Assembly (NCBI RefSeq): GCF_001552715.1
Contig: NZ_BCRS01000046.1
Location: 1 to 36,516, forward strand
Source of the DNA: Mycolicibacterium vaccae NBRC 14118 = CIP 105934
GTDB lineage: Bacteria > Actinomycetota > Actinomycetes > Mycobacteriales > Mycobacteriaceae
Reading direction: 5' to 3'
Length of the DNA: 36,516 nucleotides
In this document: piece by piece, positions 25,559-33,985 of the stretch
How positions within the stretch are numbered: the first letter of the stretch is position 1
How the letters are laid out: each line of letters starts with the position of its first letter
Notes under the pieces: generated by a model
The model's input: the letters and a program-made list of their open reading frames with translations, nothing else
Databases searched by the model: none
What the model was told of the DNA's origin: nothing
Translations under genes and position numbers: made by a program

Positions 25559-26634
25559 GAGATCTCCTTAGCGAGGGCGGCAACAGTTTTGACCGCGTCG
25601 AGACGTTCGGCGGGATCGGCTGCCATGGGGGTGATGTTGACCAGGGTCACGCCTGCGTCATGCAGTGCGATGAGCCTCCGGCGGATGTGGTCGGTGTTCC
25701 CGATGAGGGCGGTGGCGTGCACCAGTTCGTCGGGCACCGCGGCGGTGGCCTCGGCGATACGGCCGGCCAGGAAGTGGTCCTGGATGGTGGCGGCCTCTGC
25801 CGCGAATCCGTACGCGGTCACCAGTTCGTTGTAGAAATTCTTCTCCCGCGAGCCCATTCCGCCCACGTACAGCGCCAGTTGGGGTTTGGCGGCGTCCACC
25901 CAGGGAGTGGGGTCACCGTCGGTGACGGCCACCGGCGCTCGCGCGATGATCTCCAGGGGCGCCAGGTCCGCGGAGCGCTTGGCGGCACCGTCCGCCAGCG
26001 CCTCGCCCCAGACATCGTGAATCTTCTCGGGGTAGAAGAAGATGGGTTCCCACCCGTCGGCGATCTCGGCCGTCAGTTCCACCATCCGCGGTCCCAGCGA
26101 CGCGATGGAGATCGGAATCTGGTTGCGCACAGGCCGATTGATGAGCTTGAGCGGTTTGCCCAGGCCGGTCCCGCGGCCCGGCGCCAGCGGAACCTGGTAG
26201 TGCCGGCCCTGATGTTTCAGTGCCTCACGCCGCCACACGGACCGGCAGATCTCGATGGTCTCGCGGGTCTTACCGAGGACACCTTCGAAGGGCAGCCCGT
26301 GGAATCCCTCGACGACCTGGGGGCCGGACGGCCCGAGGCCGAGGCGGGCCCGGCCGGCCGAGACGTAATCCAGTCCGGCCGCGGTCATCGCGATCAACGA
26401 CGGGGTGCGGGTGTCGAGCGGCAGGACGCCGGTGGCCAGTTCCACCGACCTGGTTCGCGCCGCAAGATAGGCGAGTTGCGTTGGGGCGTCGAAGGAATAG
26501 GCCTCGCCGAGGGTTACCGAGGACAGCCCCGCGTCCTCCCACGCGGCGATCTCATCGCCCACGTCAGACATCGGCCTCCCGAAGTCCAGGACGGTTCCGA
26601 TACGCATTGGCGGCGCCTTTCCGGGGTCGGACAC
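25555..26634 (-). CDS. LLM-class (luciferase-like, probably F420-dependent) oxidoreductase
   Basis: The protein has 359 residues from GTG 26634 (GAGGA upstream); ATG 26607, preceded by GGAAAGG, is an almost equal alternative that gives the family-typical MRIGTVLDF start. The TIM-barrel luciferase-like pattern is clear: AWEDAGLSSVTLGEAY, a YLAARTRSVELATGVLP strand-helix, GRARLGLGPSGPQVVEGFHG and ISIASLGPRMVELTAEIADGWEP. In mycobacteria most such proteins use coenzyme F420, acting as dehydrogenases or reductases; some use FMN as monooxygenases. Leading the operon before the Baeyer-Villiger gene, it could oxidise an alcohol to the ketone substrate, or reduce an enone, by analogy. Neither reaction nor cofactor is proven. 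Confidence 0.88.
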   Translation of the reverse strand: MSDPGKAPPMRIGTVLDFGRPMSDVGDEIAAWEDAGLSSVTLGEAYSFDAPTQLAYLAARTRSVELATGVLPLDTRTPSLIAMTAAGLDYVSAGRARLGLGPSGPQVVEGFHGLPFEGVLGKTRETIEICRSVWRREALKHQGRHYQVPLAPGRGTGLGKPLKLINRPVRNQIPISIASLGPRMVELTAEIADGWEPIFFYPEKIHDVWGEALADGAAKRSADLAPLEIIARAPVAVTDGDPTPWVDAAKPQLALYVGGMGSREKNFYNELVTAYGFAAEAATIQDHFLAGRIAEATAAVPDELVHATALIGNTDHIRRRLIALHDAGVTLVNITPMAADPAERLDAVKTVAALAKEIS

Positions 26635-26712
26635 GACCGCTCCTCGGTAGCTGCGACCGCGGCGGTCGTGAGTGCAAACTTCAGAGAAGCTCGGCTATTA
26701 GATAGCAATATA

Positions 26713-26727
26713 CAGCCATATAGGCTG
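26713..26727. promoter_or_regulatory. Candidate operator upstream of the oxidoreductase-BVMO-fadA-fadB operon
   Basis: CAGCC-ATATA-GGCTG is a perfect 5-bp inverted repeat around an AT centre, inside the only AT-rich patch of the 199-bp upstream gap, about 80 bases before the start codon. The position and symmetry suggest a regulator site. The repeat differs from the operator shared by the P450 and mce promoters, so this operon is probably under other control. Confidence 0.4.
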
Positions 26728-26779
26728 CAAATGTTAGTGGGCATTCTTATTAAATGAGACTTAGGGTGGCGGAATGCGA

Positions 26780-26817
26780 AACGCCGGCGAACCCCGTCCA
26801 CGGGGCCCGCCGGCGTT
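26780..26817 (-). terminator. Terminator after the reductase gene
   Basis: Outer arms AACGCCGGCG (26780-26789) and CGCCGGCGTT (26808-26817), with inner arms CCCCG/CGGGG (26792-26796, 26801-26805), form a long hairpin 16 bases beyond the minus-strand stop at 26834. It separates the P450 operon from the next operon. Confidence 0.7.
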
Positions 26818-26833
26818 CTGGCATGAATGAGGG

Positions 26834-27835
26834 TCAGATGTCGAGAACCAGCTTGCTTCCACGGCTGCGGGACACGCAGATCATCATGCAGTCGTTGCGT
26901 TCGCGTTCCTCGTGGGTGAGGACGTCATCGCGGTGTTCGGGAATGCCGTCGATGACCGGTGTTTCGCAGGTTCCGCACATGCCGGACTGGCACGAGGACA
27001 TCACGTCGACACCGTGCTGCTCGATCGCCTCGAGCACAGACTGGTCCGCGGGCACGGTCAACGTCACACCGTGGCGGGCCAATTCGACCTCGATGGGGGT
27101 ATTGACCCATTCGGTCTCGACAGTGCTGGAGCTGAAGCGTTCCAGCCGCAGCGCCCCGGCGGGCCAGGCCGTGCAGCGGTCTTCGACCGCGGCGAGCAGA
27201 CCCTGCGGACCGCAGCAATACACCAAGGTGTCCGCTTGCGGGGTGCCGAGGATGTGCTCCAGATCAAGCAGCCCCCGCTGGTCCTGCGCCCAGAATTCGA
27301 CCCGGTCACCGTAAGGGGCCAGTTCATCGAGGAAGGCCATGGATGCGGTGCTGCGGCCCCCGTAGAACAGCTTCCAGTTCGCGCCCGCCGCTTCTGCCTC
27401 TGTCAGCATCGCCCGGATCGGGGTGATGCCGATGCCGCCGGCGATGAACAGGTAGTTGGGCGACGGCGCCAGCTGGAAATGGTTGCGAGGACCCCGAATA
27501 CGGATCTCGGCGCCCTGCTCGAGGCTGTCGTGCACGTAGATCGATCCCCCGCGGGAGCGTTCATCGGGCTCGCGGAGCACTGCGATGCGCCAGGTGTGCC
27601 GATCTGCGGGATCACCGCACAGCGAGTACTGGCGTACCAGGCCGGAGGACATGATGAGGTCGATGTGTGAACCGGGTGTCCACTCCGGGAGCGGGTGGCC
27701 CCCAACCTCTTTCAGCGTCAGGGCGGCGATGCCGTCGGCGATGACATCCTTGCCGACGACGATGACGTCGGCCTCGTACTCCCGCATGACCAGGCGCACG
27801 GTGCTGGCCTGTTCCCGGCAGTCAACGCTGGCCAT
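26834..27835 (-). CDS. Phthalate-dioxygenase-reductase (PDR) family oxidoreductase, likely P450 electron donor
   Basis: The protein has 333 residues from ATG 27835; ATG 27787 (16 codons on) is possible, and neither has a clear ribosome site. Domain order: flavin-binding domain with RQYS (68-71), NAD-binding domain with GGIGITP (133-139) and CCGP (207-210), then a plant-type [2Fe-2S] domain with Cys282, Cys287, Cys290 and Cys320 (CxxxxCxxC, then 29 residues, C). This is the order in PDR-type reductases such as VanB and in the reductase part of self-sufficient CYP116B P450s. It would pass electrons from NADH through flavin to the iron-sulfur centre and on to the P450. Its start lies 5 bases after the P450 stop, so the two are cotranscribed. 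Confidence 0.92.
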   Translation of the reverse strand: MASVDCREQASTVRLVMREYEADVIVVGKDVIADGIAALTLKEVGGHPLPEWTPGSHIDLIMSSGLVRQYSLCGDPADRHTWRIAVLREPDERSRGGSIYVHDSLEQGAEIRIRGPRNHFQLAPSPNYLFIAGGIGITPIRAMLTEAEAAGANWKLFYGGRSTASMAFLDELAPYGDRVEFWAQDQRGLLDLEHILGTPQADTLVYCCGPQGLLAAVEDRCTAWPAGALRLERFSSSTVETEWVNTPIEVELARHGVTLTVPADQSVLEAIEQHGVDVMSSCQSGMCGTCETPVIDGIPEHRDDVLTHEERERNDCMMICVSRSRGSKLVLDI

Positions 27836-27840
27836 GCGGT

Positions 27841-29064
27841 CTACCACGTGACGGGCAGCGACTTCAGCCCGAAGATCTTGGCGTCGGTCTTCACCTGGAT
27901 CTCGTCGGAGGGGACCGCGACCTTGAGTGTCGGGATGCGGCTGAACAGCGTGCTGATCACGGACTGCAATTCCACGCGGGCGAGCGGGGCGCCGAGGCAC
28001 ACGTGGATGCCGTGCCCGAAGGCGACGTGGCCTTTGGCGTCCGTGCGCAGGATGTTCAGCGTGTCCGGATCTTCGAATTGTTTGGGGTCGCGGTTGGCCT
28101 TGTCCATGGCCACCATGACGATGTCGCCGGCCGGGATGGTCTGACCGGCGAGCTCAATGTCCTCGGTCAGGTAGCGCGGCAGATTTCCGATGATGTCGAG
28201 GAAGCGCAGCAGCTCTTCCACCGCAGCAGGCACCCGGGATGGGTCCTGGCGTAGCAGTTCGAGTTGATCGGGATGCTCCAGCAGCGCGTACACGCTCAGC
28301 GAGATCATGTTGCCGGTCGTCTCGTGCCCGGCCATCAGCAGGAACGCGGCCATGCCGGCCACCTCGGGGATTGTCAGGTCGCCGCTGCGAACGTGGTTGA
28401 GCAGCAAGCTGATCAGATCGTCGCCGGGATCGTCCATCTTGGAGACGGTGAGTTCTCCGAGATACCCCATCACCGATGCGACCGTCTCGGCCGCCTCTTC
28501 CGGTGTGGTGTCGAGACGCAGGAACTTCACTGTCTCTTCCTGGAACCAATCGTGCCGGTCGTAGGGGATTCCCAACAATTCGCAGATCACCAAGGACGGC
28601 AACGGGAGCGCCAGGGCCTGGACCAGGTCGACCGGCCCGTCCTGCTCGAGCATCTGATCGATCAGCTTGTTCGTGATCCGCTCCACCGCGGGCCGCATGG
28701 CTTCCATGCGTCGTGGGGTGAACTCGCGGGAGAGCATCTTGCGCAGCCGGGTCTGGTCCGGCGGATCCATCGCGACGAAGAAGCCCGGCAGTGGCTCGCC
28801 GCCCTCGTCGCCCCGGGATGGGTCGGGGATGTTCCGGACACTGGAGCGGCGATCGCCGAGCACCGCTTTGACGTCGTTGTAGTCGGTGACCATCCAGGCC
28901 GGGACGAGGTTCTTGAACGAAACCTTGCGGATCGAGCCGCCATCGGCGTAGTCGTCCGCGGGCGCGAAGGGGCAGGTCCGCGTGAACGGAAACACCGGTG
29001 CCGACGAGGAGTCCGCCTCCGGAGCGCCGGACTGGACTTCCGACGTTTGCTCACTGGTCGTCAC
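27841..29064 (-). CDS. Cytochrome P450
   Basis: The protein has 407 residues from GTG 29064, set by AAGGAGG 7 bases upstream; the longer open frame upstream runs through the promoter and is not coding. Seen: the I-helix oxygen-activation motif AGHETT (245-250), the K-helix ExxR (Glu284, Arg287), and the heme loop FGHGIHVCLG (about 349-358) with Cys356 as the heme ligand. It is a soluble bacterial class P450 without membrane anchor. I cannot assign a CYP family; the general pattern is like actinobacterial CYP105/CYP107-type enzymes. It would hydroxylate a hydrophobic compound using the adjacent reductase. The upstream promoter is a near copy of the one before the mce operon. Confidence 0.93.
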   Translation of the reverse strand: MTTSEQTSEVQSGAPEADSSSAPVFPFTRTCPFAPADDYADGGSIRKVSFKNLVPAWMVTDYNDVKAVLGDRRSSVRNIPDPSRGDEGGEPLPGFFVAMDPPDQTRLRKMLSREFTPRRMEAMRPAVERITNKLIDQMLEQDGPVDLVQALALPLPSLVICELLGIPYDRHDWFQEETVKFLRLDTTPEEAAETVASVMGYLGELTVSKMDDPGDDLISLLLNHVRSGDLTIPEVAGMAAFLLMAGHETTGNMISLSVYALLEHPDQLELLRQDPSRVPAAVEELLRFLDIIGNLPRYLTEDIELAGQTIPAGDIVMVAMDKANRDPKQFEDPDTLNILRTDAKGHVAFGHGIHVCLGAPLARVELQSVISTLFSRIPTLKVAVPSDEIQVKTDAKIFGLKSLPVTW

Positions 29065-29116
29065 GCTGAGTCCTCCTTGGAAGTTCGCACCACACCGTCG
29101 AATCGGATGATCTCGG

Positions 29117-29166
29117 TCACAAGTGTGATTGGCGATAGCATCACATAGAGTTTTATCGGCCGTCAA
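29117..29166 (-). promoter_or_regulatory. P450-operon promoter and palindromic operator (twin of the mce promoter)
   Basis: On the minus strand TTGACG (29166-29161), 18 nt and GATGCT (29142-29137) form the promoter. Then come 8 nt (ATCGCCAA) and TCACACTTGTGA (29128-29117), a perfect TCACA-nn-TGTGA palindrome covering the predicted transcription start. The leader would be about 66 nt. The same elements, with the same spacings, occur before the mce operon at 29712-29761. Confidence 0.75.
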
Positions 29167-29711
29167 GGTCGCCCGGACGTATCGCGCAACCGCCGCGATC
29201 TCAAGATTGCTATGTTTTATGAATGTGCTGATCAACGACCTTATAATGCCGATATGGCGGTTGCTGATGATTGACTGGTCCGGCTGGGTGGGCATGGTCA
29301 GCTCAGTACACAGTTAATTGCAGTTCTGAGAAGTGCGTTGCTCCCGGCTCGGTGTCGGCCCGGAATCGCGCCCGGGGGATCAACATCGGGTCCGGTCTCT
29401 CGGCGATCGCCGGCCCACAGTTGTCCGGGCCCGGTGTGCCCTCGGCATGGGCCATAGCCATTACTAACCGACGAAATCCGGGGGAGTGGGCCTGCCGATT
29501 GCCGGGCTGCCACGGCACGGCTACCGACGTGGGTCCAGGCTGCGCAGAACTCAAATTCACAAGATGTGTGTGTCCGAAAACCTCTCCGCGCGGCCTCGGC
29601 GGACTGGAGGGAGTGGCGCTGGCGAGCGATATTACGAGGTAAAACTGCAAATATGGCAGGTCCTGAGATTGCCCGACCTCGACGCCCAACGTGACGTCCG
29701 AGTCGCCCTGC
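29167..29711. other. Long intergenic stretch between divergent P450 and mce promoters
   Basis: No convincing gene is seen. It includes an AT-rich section (about 29190-29260) and then ordinary GC-rich DNA. A minus-strand open frame of 139 codons (29303-29722) starts at TTG without a ribosome site, contains many rare codons for this genome (TTA, ATA, GTA, AGT) and matches nothing I know. It may be a decayed gene or chance. No repeats or transposon ends were noticed. Confidence 0.5.
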
Positions 29712-29761
29712 TTGACGGTCAAAAATGGGGTGTGCGATGCTATCGCCGATCACAGATGTGA
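29712..29761 (+). promoter_or_regulatory. mce-operon promoter and palindromic operator (twin of the P450 promoter)
   Basis: TTGACG (29712-29717), 18 nt and GATGCT (29736-29741) form the promoter. Then come 8 nt (ATCGCCGA) and TCACAGATGTGA (29750-29761), a perfect TCACA-nn-TGTGA palindrome at the predicted transcription start. The leader to the yrbEA GTG would be about 155 nt. From the -10 box through the operator only four of 26 positions differ from the P450 promoter, two of them in the palindrome centre. Confidence 0.75.
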
Positions 29762-29904
29762 TTGAAGCCACTTAGGCCGCGACGTGTGATCGGTCAGGAT
29801 TGAAAGGCCCAGGTTGATCCAGAGAATGCAGAACTGTTCTTCACAACCAGGATCGTGCCGGCTGCCTCACGTGGTGACCGCCGTAGGGCCGGGTCAGAGC
29901 TGAC

Positions 29905-30732
29905 GTGACTACCGCTGAGAAGACGGAAGCAACCTCGCGGTCACGCATCGACGCCGGACTGACCGCTGTCTCGTCGGCGCGTGCCGCCAAACCCGTTCGG
30001 GCGCTGGGCGATTTCTTCGCGATGGCACTGGACACGCTGGTGTGCATCCCGCGTAGACCGTTCGCGTGGCGCGAGTTTCTCGAACAATCCTGGTTCGTCG
30101 CACGGGTGTCGTTGGTGCCGACGCTCATGTTGGCGATCCCGTTCACCGTGCTGCTGATCTTCACGTTCAACATCCTGTTGCTGGAGTTCGGTGCCGCCGA
30201 CTTCGCCGGAACCGGCGCGGCCTACGGGACCGTCACGCAGATCGGTCCCGTCGTCACCGTGCTGGTGGTGGCGGGAGCCGGTGCCACGGCGATGTGCGCC
30301 GATCTCGGCGCACGGACGATCCGCGACGAACTCGACGCGCTACGGGTGATGGGTGTGGACCCGATCCAGACTCTGGTGGTTCCCCGCGTGCTGGCCGCGA
30401 CGTTCGTCGCGACTCTGCTGTCGTCGGTGGTGATCCTGGTGGGACTGGTCGGAGGATTCGTCTTCTCGGTGTTCGTCCAGCACGTGACGCCGGGCGCCTT
30501 CGTCAGCGGCCTCACCGTGATCACCGGCGTTGACGACGTCGTCATCTCGCTGATCAAGGCCGCGCTGTTCGGTCTGGCCGCGGGTCTGATCGCCTGCTAC
30601 AAGGGCATCTCCGTCGGCGGAGGACCCGCGGGTGTCGGAAACGCGGTCAACGAGACCGTGGTGTTCACATTCGTCGCGCTGTTCGCGATCAACATCATCG
30701 CGTCAGCGGTCGGTATCAAGGCGACGCTGTGA
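29905..30732 (+). CDS. yrbEA: YrbEA/MlaE-type permease subunit of an Mce transporter
   Basis: The protein has 275 residues from GTG 29905; the ribosome site is weak. It is an integral membrane protein of the MlaE family with about five to six hydrophobic segments (for example SLVPTLMLAIPFTVLLIFTF and VVTVLVVAGAGATA). The conserved cytoplasmic loop is clear: ADLGARTIRDELDALRVMGVDP followed by LVVPRVLAA, the site that couples to the MceG/MkL ATPase encoded elsewhere. Together with YrbEB it forms the channel of an ABC-type lipid importer. By eye it is nearer to mycobacterial YrbE4A (RRPF..REFL.Q.W.VARVSLVPTL) than to YrbE1A, but the flanking genes are not those of the cholesterol mce4 locus. The stop overlaps yrbEB by four bases. 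Confidence 0.93.
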   Translation: MTTAEKTEATSRSRIDAGLTAVSSARAAKPVRALGDFFAMALDTLVCIPRRPFAWREFLEQSWFVARVSLVPTLMLAIPFTVLLIFTFNILLLEFGAADFAGTGAAYGTVTQIGPVVTVLVVAGAGATAMCADLGARTIRDELDALRVMGVDPIQTLVVPRVLAATFVATLLSSVVILVGLVGGFVFSVFVQHVTPGAFVSGLTVITGVDDVVISLIKAALFGLAAGLIACYKGISVGGGPAGVGNAVNETVVFTFVALFAINIIASAVGIKATL

Positions 30733-31583
30733 ACGCGGGCAGCCCGAGCAGACTTCATCCACGGCTTCAGCGGACCTTCTCCGGCTGGGTCGACGGACTG
30801 AGCCGGATCGGAACTCAGGCGCAGTTCTACTTCCAGACGCTCGGATCCACCAAAGACGTTCTCGTCCATTACAAGAAGGAGCTGCTGCGCCTGATAGCCC
30901 AGATGAGTCTGGGCGTCGGTGCGTTGGCAGTGGTCGGCGGCACGGTGGTGATCGTCGGCTTCCTCACGCTGTCGACCGGCGCGCTGGTCGCGGTGCAGGG
31001 ATACAACCAGTTCGCCGAGGTCGGAGTCGAAGCCCTGACCGGATTCGCGTCCGCCTACTTCAACGTGCGGCTGATCGGCCCGGTGATCGCCGGGATCGGT
31101 CTGGCGGCGACCATCGGCGCCGGGGCCACGGCTCAGCTCGGCGCGATGCGGATCAACGAGGAGATCGACGCGTTGGAGGTGATGGGCGTGCGCTCCGTGG
31201 CCTACCTTGCGTCGAGTCGGGTCCTGGCGGGGGTGATCGTGGTGATCCCGCTGTACTGCGTCGCGGTGCTGTCGGCCTTCTGGGCGGCGCGCTTCGGCAC
31301 GATCGTGATCTACGGACAGTCCTCGGGCGTCTACGACCACTACTTCACCACCTTCCTCAACGGCACCGACATCATCTGGTCGTTCTTCCAAGCCGTGGTG
31401 ATGGCGGTCGTCATCATGCTCGTGCACACCTACTACGGGTTCACCGCGTCCGGCGGCCCCGCCGGAGTCGGCGAGGCGGTCGGTCGTGCGGTGCGCACCT
31501 CGCTGATCGCAGCCGTGCTGGTCGTCCTGTTCCTCTCGCTGGCCATCTACGGCCAGTCCGGCAACTTCCACCTCGCCGGGTAG
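30729..31583 (+). CDS. yrbEB: YrbEB/MlaE-type permease subunit of an Mce transporter
   Basis: The protein has 284 residues from GTG 30729, which overlaps the yrbEA stop (GTGA). It has the second MlaE-family permease pattern: an N-terminal amphipathic region, hydrophobic segments, the loop ATAQLGAMRINEEIDALEVMGVRSVAYLASSRVLAG (EExDALxxM motif), and C-terminal FTASGGPAGVGEAVGRAVRTS. It pairs with YrbEA to form the inner-membrane part of the importer. Five bases separate its stop from mceA. Confidence 0.93.
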   Translation: MNAGSPSRLHPRLQRTFSGWVDGLSRIGTQAQFYFQTLGSTKDVLVHYKKELLRLIAQMSLGVGALAVVGGTVVIVGFLTLSTGALVAVQGYNQFAEVGVEALTGFASAYFNVRLIGPVIAGIGLAATIGAGATAQLGAMRINEEIDALEVMGVRSVAYLASSRVLAGVIVVIPLYCVAVLSAFWAARFGTIVIYGQSSGVYDHYFTTFLNGTDIIWSFFQAVVMAVVIMLVHTYYGFTASGGPAGVGEAVGRAVRTSLIAAVLVVLFLSLAIYGQSGNFHLAG

Positions 31584-31587
31584 AGCC

Positions 31588-32925
31588 ATGGCACACAGTG
31601 GTCATCGAGGAAGAGTCCATCCGTTGTGGTGGACGGCCGCGCTGTTCGCGACGGTCATCGGTCTGGTTCTCGTCTGCTCAGCGGCCTTCGCCGGCACCTT
31701 CCGCCGGTATGTGCCGGTGACGCTGACCTCGGACCGCTCGGGTCTGGTGATGGAGTCGGGCGCCAAGGTCAAGATGCGCGGCGTCGAGGTGGGCAGGGTC
31801 GCCGGTATCGCCGGCGGAAAGCCCACCGTCGCTCTGCAATTGGAGATCGACCCGGACAAGGCCGGCTACATCCCGGCGAACGTCGAGGCCGAGATCGCCA
31901 CCACCACGGCGTTCGGCGCCAAGTACGTCGACCTCGTCTACCCGGACCAGCCCAGCGCGCAACGGCTCATGGCCGGCGCGGTGCTGCAGTCGCGCAACGT
32001 GCCCACCGAGGTCAATACGGTGTTCGACAATCTGGTCGGTCTGCTGAACCAGATCGACGTGTCGAAGCTCAGCGCGGTGCTCACCGCGGTCGCCGACGGG
32101 GTCCGCGGTCAGGGCGAGCGCATCGGACAGGCCACCACGGACGCCAATGAGGTTCTGCTGGCGATCAACCCGAGGATGGACCGCGTCGGGCAGAACTGGA
32201 CGTCGTTGCGCGACGTCAGCGATGCCTACAGTTCGGCGGCACAGGACATCCTGGCGACCCTCGACGCCGCGTCCGTCACCGGCGAGACCATCACCGAGCA
32301 CGCACAGGATCTGGACGCACTGTTGCTGAGCTCCATCGGATTCTCCAACAGCGGAATCGATCTCATCGCGCCCAACCGGGACAACCTGATCAACGGCATC
32401 AACATCCTTGAGCCGACCACGACTCTGCTGCTGAAGTACGACCCGATCTACACCTGTCTGCTGCAGGGTGCGAAATTCGCGCTCGACAACGGTGCCTACG
32501 ACAGCATCGGTGGCAACGGCCGGTCGGTGGTCCAGGACGTCGGCCTGCTCCTTGGCGACGATCCGTACCGGTATCCCCAGCACCTTCCCAAGGTCGCAGC
32601 CAAGGGCGGTCCCGGAGGCAAACCGGGCTGTGGTTCCCTGCCCGATGTCAGCAAGGACTTCCCGGTGCGATACCTGGTGACCGACACCGGATTCGGCACC
32701 GGCCTGGACATCCGGCCCAACCCCGGCATCGGATTCCCCGGCTGGGCCAACTACTACCCCGTCACCAAGGCGATACCCGAGCCGCCCAGGATCCGTCACC
32801 CCGGCGGTCCGGCACCCGGACCGGCGCCGGCCCATCCCGGCGGCGCGCCCTACGGCGCGGCGCTGTACGGACCGGACGGGACGCCCCTCTGGCCGGGTGT
32901 GCCGCCCGCCCCCGGGGCGCCATGA
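31588..32925 (+). CDS. mceA: MceA-type MCE-domain protein
   Basis: The protein has 445 residues from ATG 31588. One N-terminal membrane segment (about 14-35) anchors it to the inner membrane. The MCE domain follows (about 40-115: RSGLVMESGAKVKMRGVEVGRVAGI, then AFGAKYVDL). A helical region with repeated hydrophobic positions (about 130-260) would form part of the tube crossing the periplasm, as in known Mce complexes. The tail (about 395-445) is rich in Pro, Gly and Ala. It is the first of six MCE subunits expected in a hetero-hexamer that moves lipid to the YrbE permease. The substrate is unknown. Confidence 0.92.
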   Translation: MAHSGHRGRVHPLWWTAALFATVIGLVLVCSAAFAGTFRRYVPVTLTSDRSGLVMESGAKVKMRGVEVGRVAGIAGGKPTVALQLEIDPDKAGYIPANVEAEIATTTAFGAKYVDLVYPDQPSAQRLMAGAVLQSRNVPTEVNTVFDNLVGLLNQIDVSKLSAVLTAVADGVRGQGERIGQATTDANEVLLAINPRMDRVGQNWTSLRDVSDAYSSAAQDILATLDAASVTGETITEHAQDLDALLLSSIGFSNSGIDLIAPNRDNLINGINILEPTTTLLLKYDPIYTCLLQGAKFALDNGAYDSIGGNGRSVVQDVGLLLGDDPYRYPQHLPKVAAKGGPGGKPGCGSLPDVSKDFPVRYLVTDTGFGTGLDIRPNPGIGFPGWANYYPVTKAIPEPPRIRHPGGPAPGPAPAHPGGAPYGAALYGPDGTPLWPGVPPAPGAP

Positions 32926-32941
32926 GCATCGAGGAACAGCA

Positions 32942-33985
32942 GTGAGATCCAGCCTGCGACGTGTAGTCGTCAACCTGACCGTGTTCGTCGCCCTGTGCGT
33001 CGTCGCGATGTTCGGCCTGATGGCCGTCTTCGCCAACCTGCGCTTCTCGACCGAGGAGGTCTACCGCGCCGAGTTCACCGACGTGAGCGGACTGGAGGTC
33101 AACGACTTCGTGCGGATCGCCGGTGTCGAGGTGGGGCAGGTGAAGAAGATCTCGGTCAACGCCTCCGGTGATTCCGCCGCACACGCCGTGGTCGAGTTCT
33201 CCGCGGATCCCTCCGTCAAGCTCACCGACGGATCGAAAGCCCAGATCCGTTGGGAGAACCCCATCGGCGACCGCTATATGGCGCTGTTGGAGGGACCCCA
33301 GGACGCGCAACGCAAACTGGAACCGACCGAGGTGATCCCCGCTGACCGCACCGAACCGGCACTCGACCTCGACACGCTGCTCGGCGGGTTTCGCCCGCTC
33401 TTCCGCGCACTCGATCCCGACCAGGTGAACACTCTGTCGACTGCTTTGATCCAGGCCTTCCAGGGCGAGGGCGTCACCATCCGGTCCTTCCTGAACCAGG
33501 CCGCGCTGGTCACCAACACCCTGGCCGATCGGGATGTCCTGATAGGCGAGGTGATCGGGAATCTCAACGCGGTACTGGGATCTTTCGGTGGACAGACCGA
33601 GCAGTTCGCCAAGTCAGTCGACTCACTGTCCGAACTGGTCGCGGGCCTGGAGGAGCGGAAGGTCGACGTGGCCAACGCGATCGCCTACACCAACGAGGCG
33701 TCGGCCACCGTCGCCGATCTTCTGATGCAGGTCCGCGCGCCGTTCAAGGAGGCTGTCAGGCAATCCGACCGGACGACCTCCCTCGTGCTCGCAGACCACG
33801 AGTACTTCGACGGACTGCTCGACATGCTTCCCGACGCGTACAAGAAGCTTTCCCGGCTGGGCAGCCGTGGTGACTTCATTCCCGAGTACCTGTGCTCGAT
33901 GTCGTTGAAGCTCAACGGAAAGGGCGGACAGCCCGTCTACGTGAAACTTGCCGAACAGACGACAGGGCGGTGCGCGCCGAAATGA
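32942..33985 (+). CDS. mceB: MceB-type MCE-domain protein
   Basis: The protein has 347 residues from GTG 32942, set by GAGGA six bases before it; the earlier GTG at 32897 lies inside mceA. It has an N-terminal membrane segment (about 8-30) and an MCE domain (about 38-115: FTDVSGLEVNDFVRIAGVEVGQVKKI, ENPIGDRYMALL). A long helical region and a short C-terminus ending LCSMSLKLNGKG follow, without a proline-rich tail. The length fits the MceB family (about 345 residues). Its stop overlaps mceC by four bases. Confidence 0.92.
   Translation: MRSSLRRVVVNLTVFVALCVVAMFGLMAVFANLRFSTEEVYRAEFTDVSGLEVNDFVRIAGVEVGQVKKISVNASGDSAAHAVVEFSADPSVKLTDGSKAQIRWENPIGDRYMALLEGPQDAQRKLEPTEVIPADRTEPALDLDTLLGGFRPLFRALDPDQVNTLSTALIQAFQGEGVTIRSFLNQAALVTNTLADRDVLIGEVIGNLNAVLGSFGGQTEQFAKSVDSLSELVAGLEERKVDVANAIAYTNEASATVADLLMQVRAPFKEAVRQSDRTTSLVLADHEYFDGLLDMLPDAYKKLSRLGSRGDFIPEYLCSMSLKLNGKGGQPVYVKLAEQTTGRCAPK

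Noticed and set aside
29303..29722. 139-codon minus-strand open frame in the P450-mce gap
   Set aside because: TTG start without ribosome site, codon use unlike the neighbours, no known motif, and its start overlaps the mce promoter -35 box. A decayed gene remains possible.
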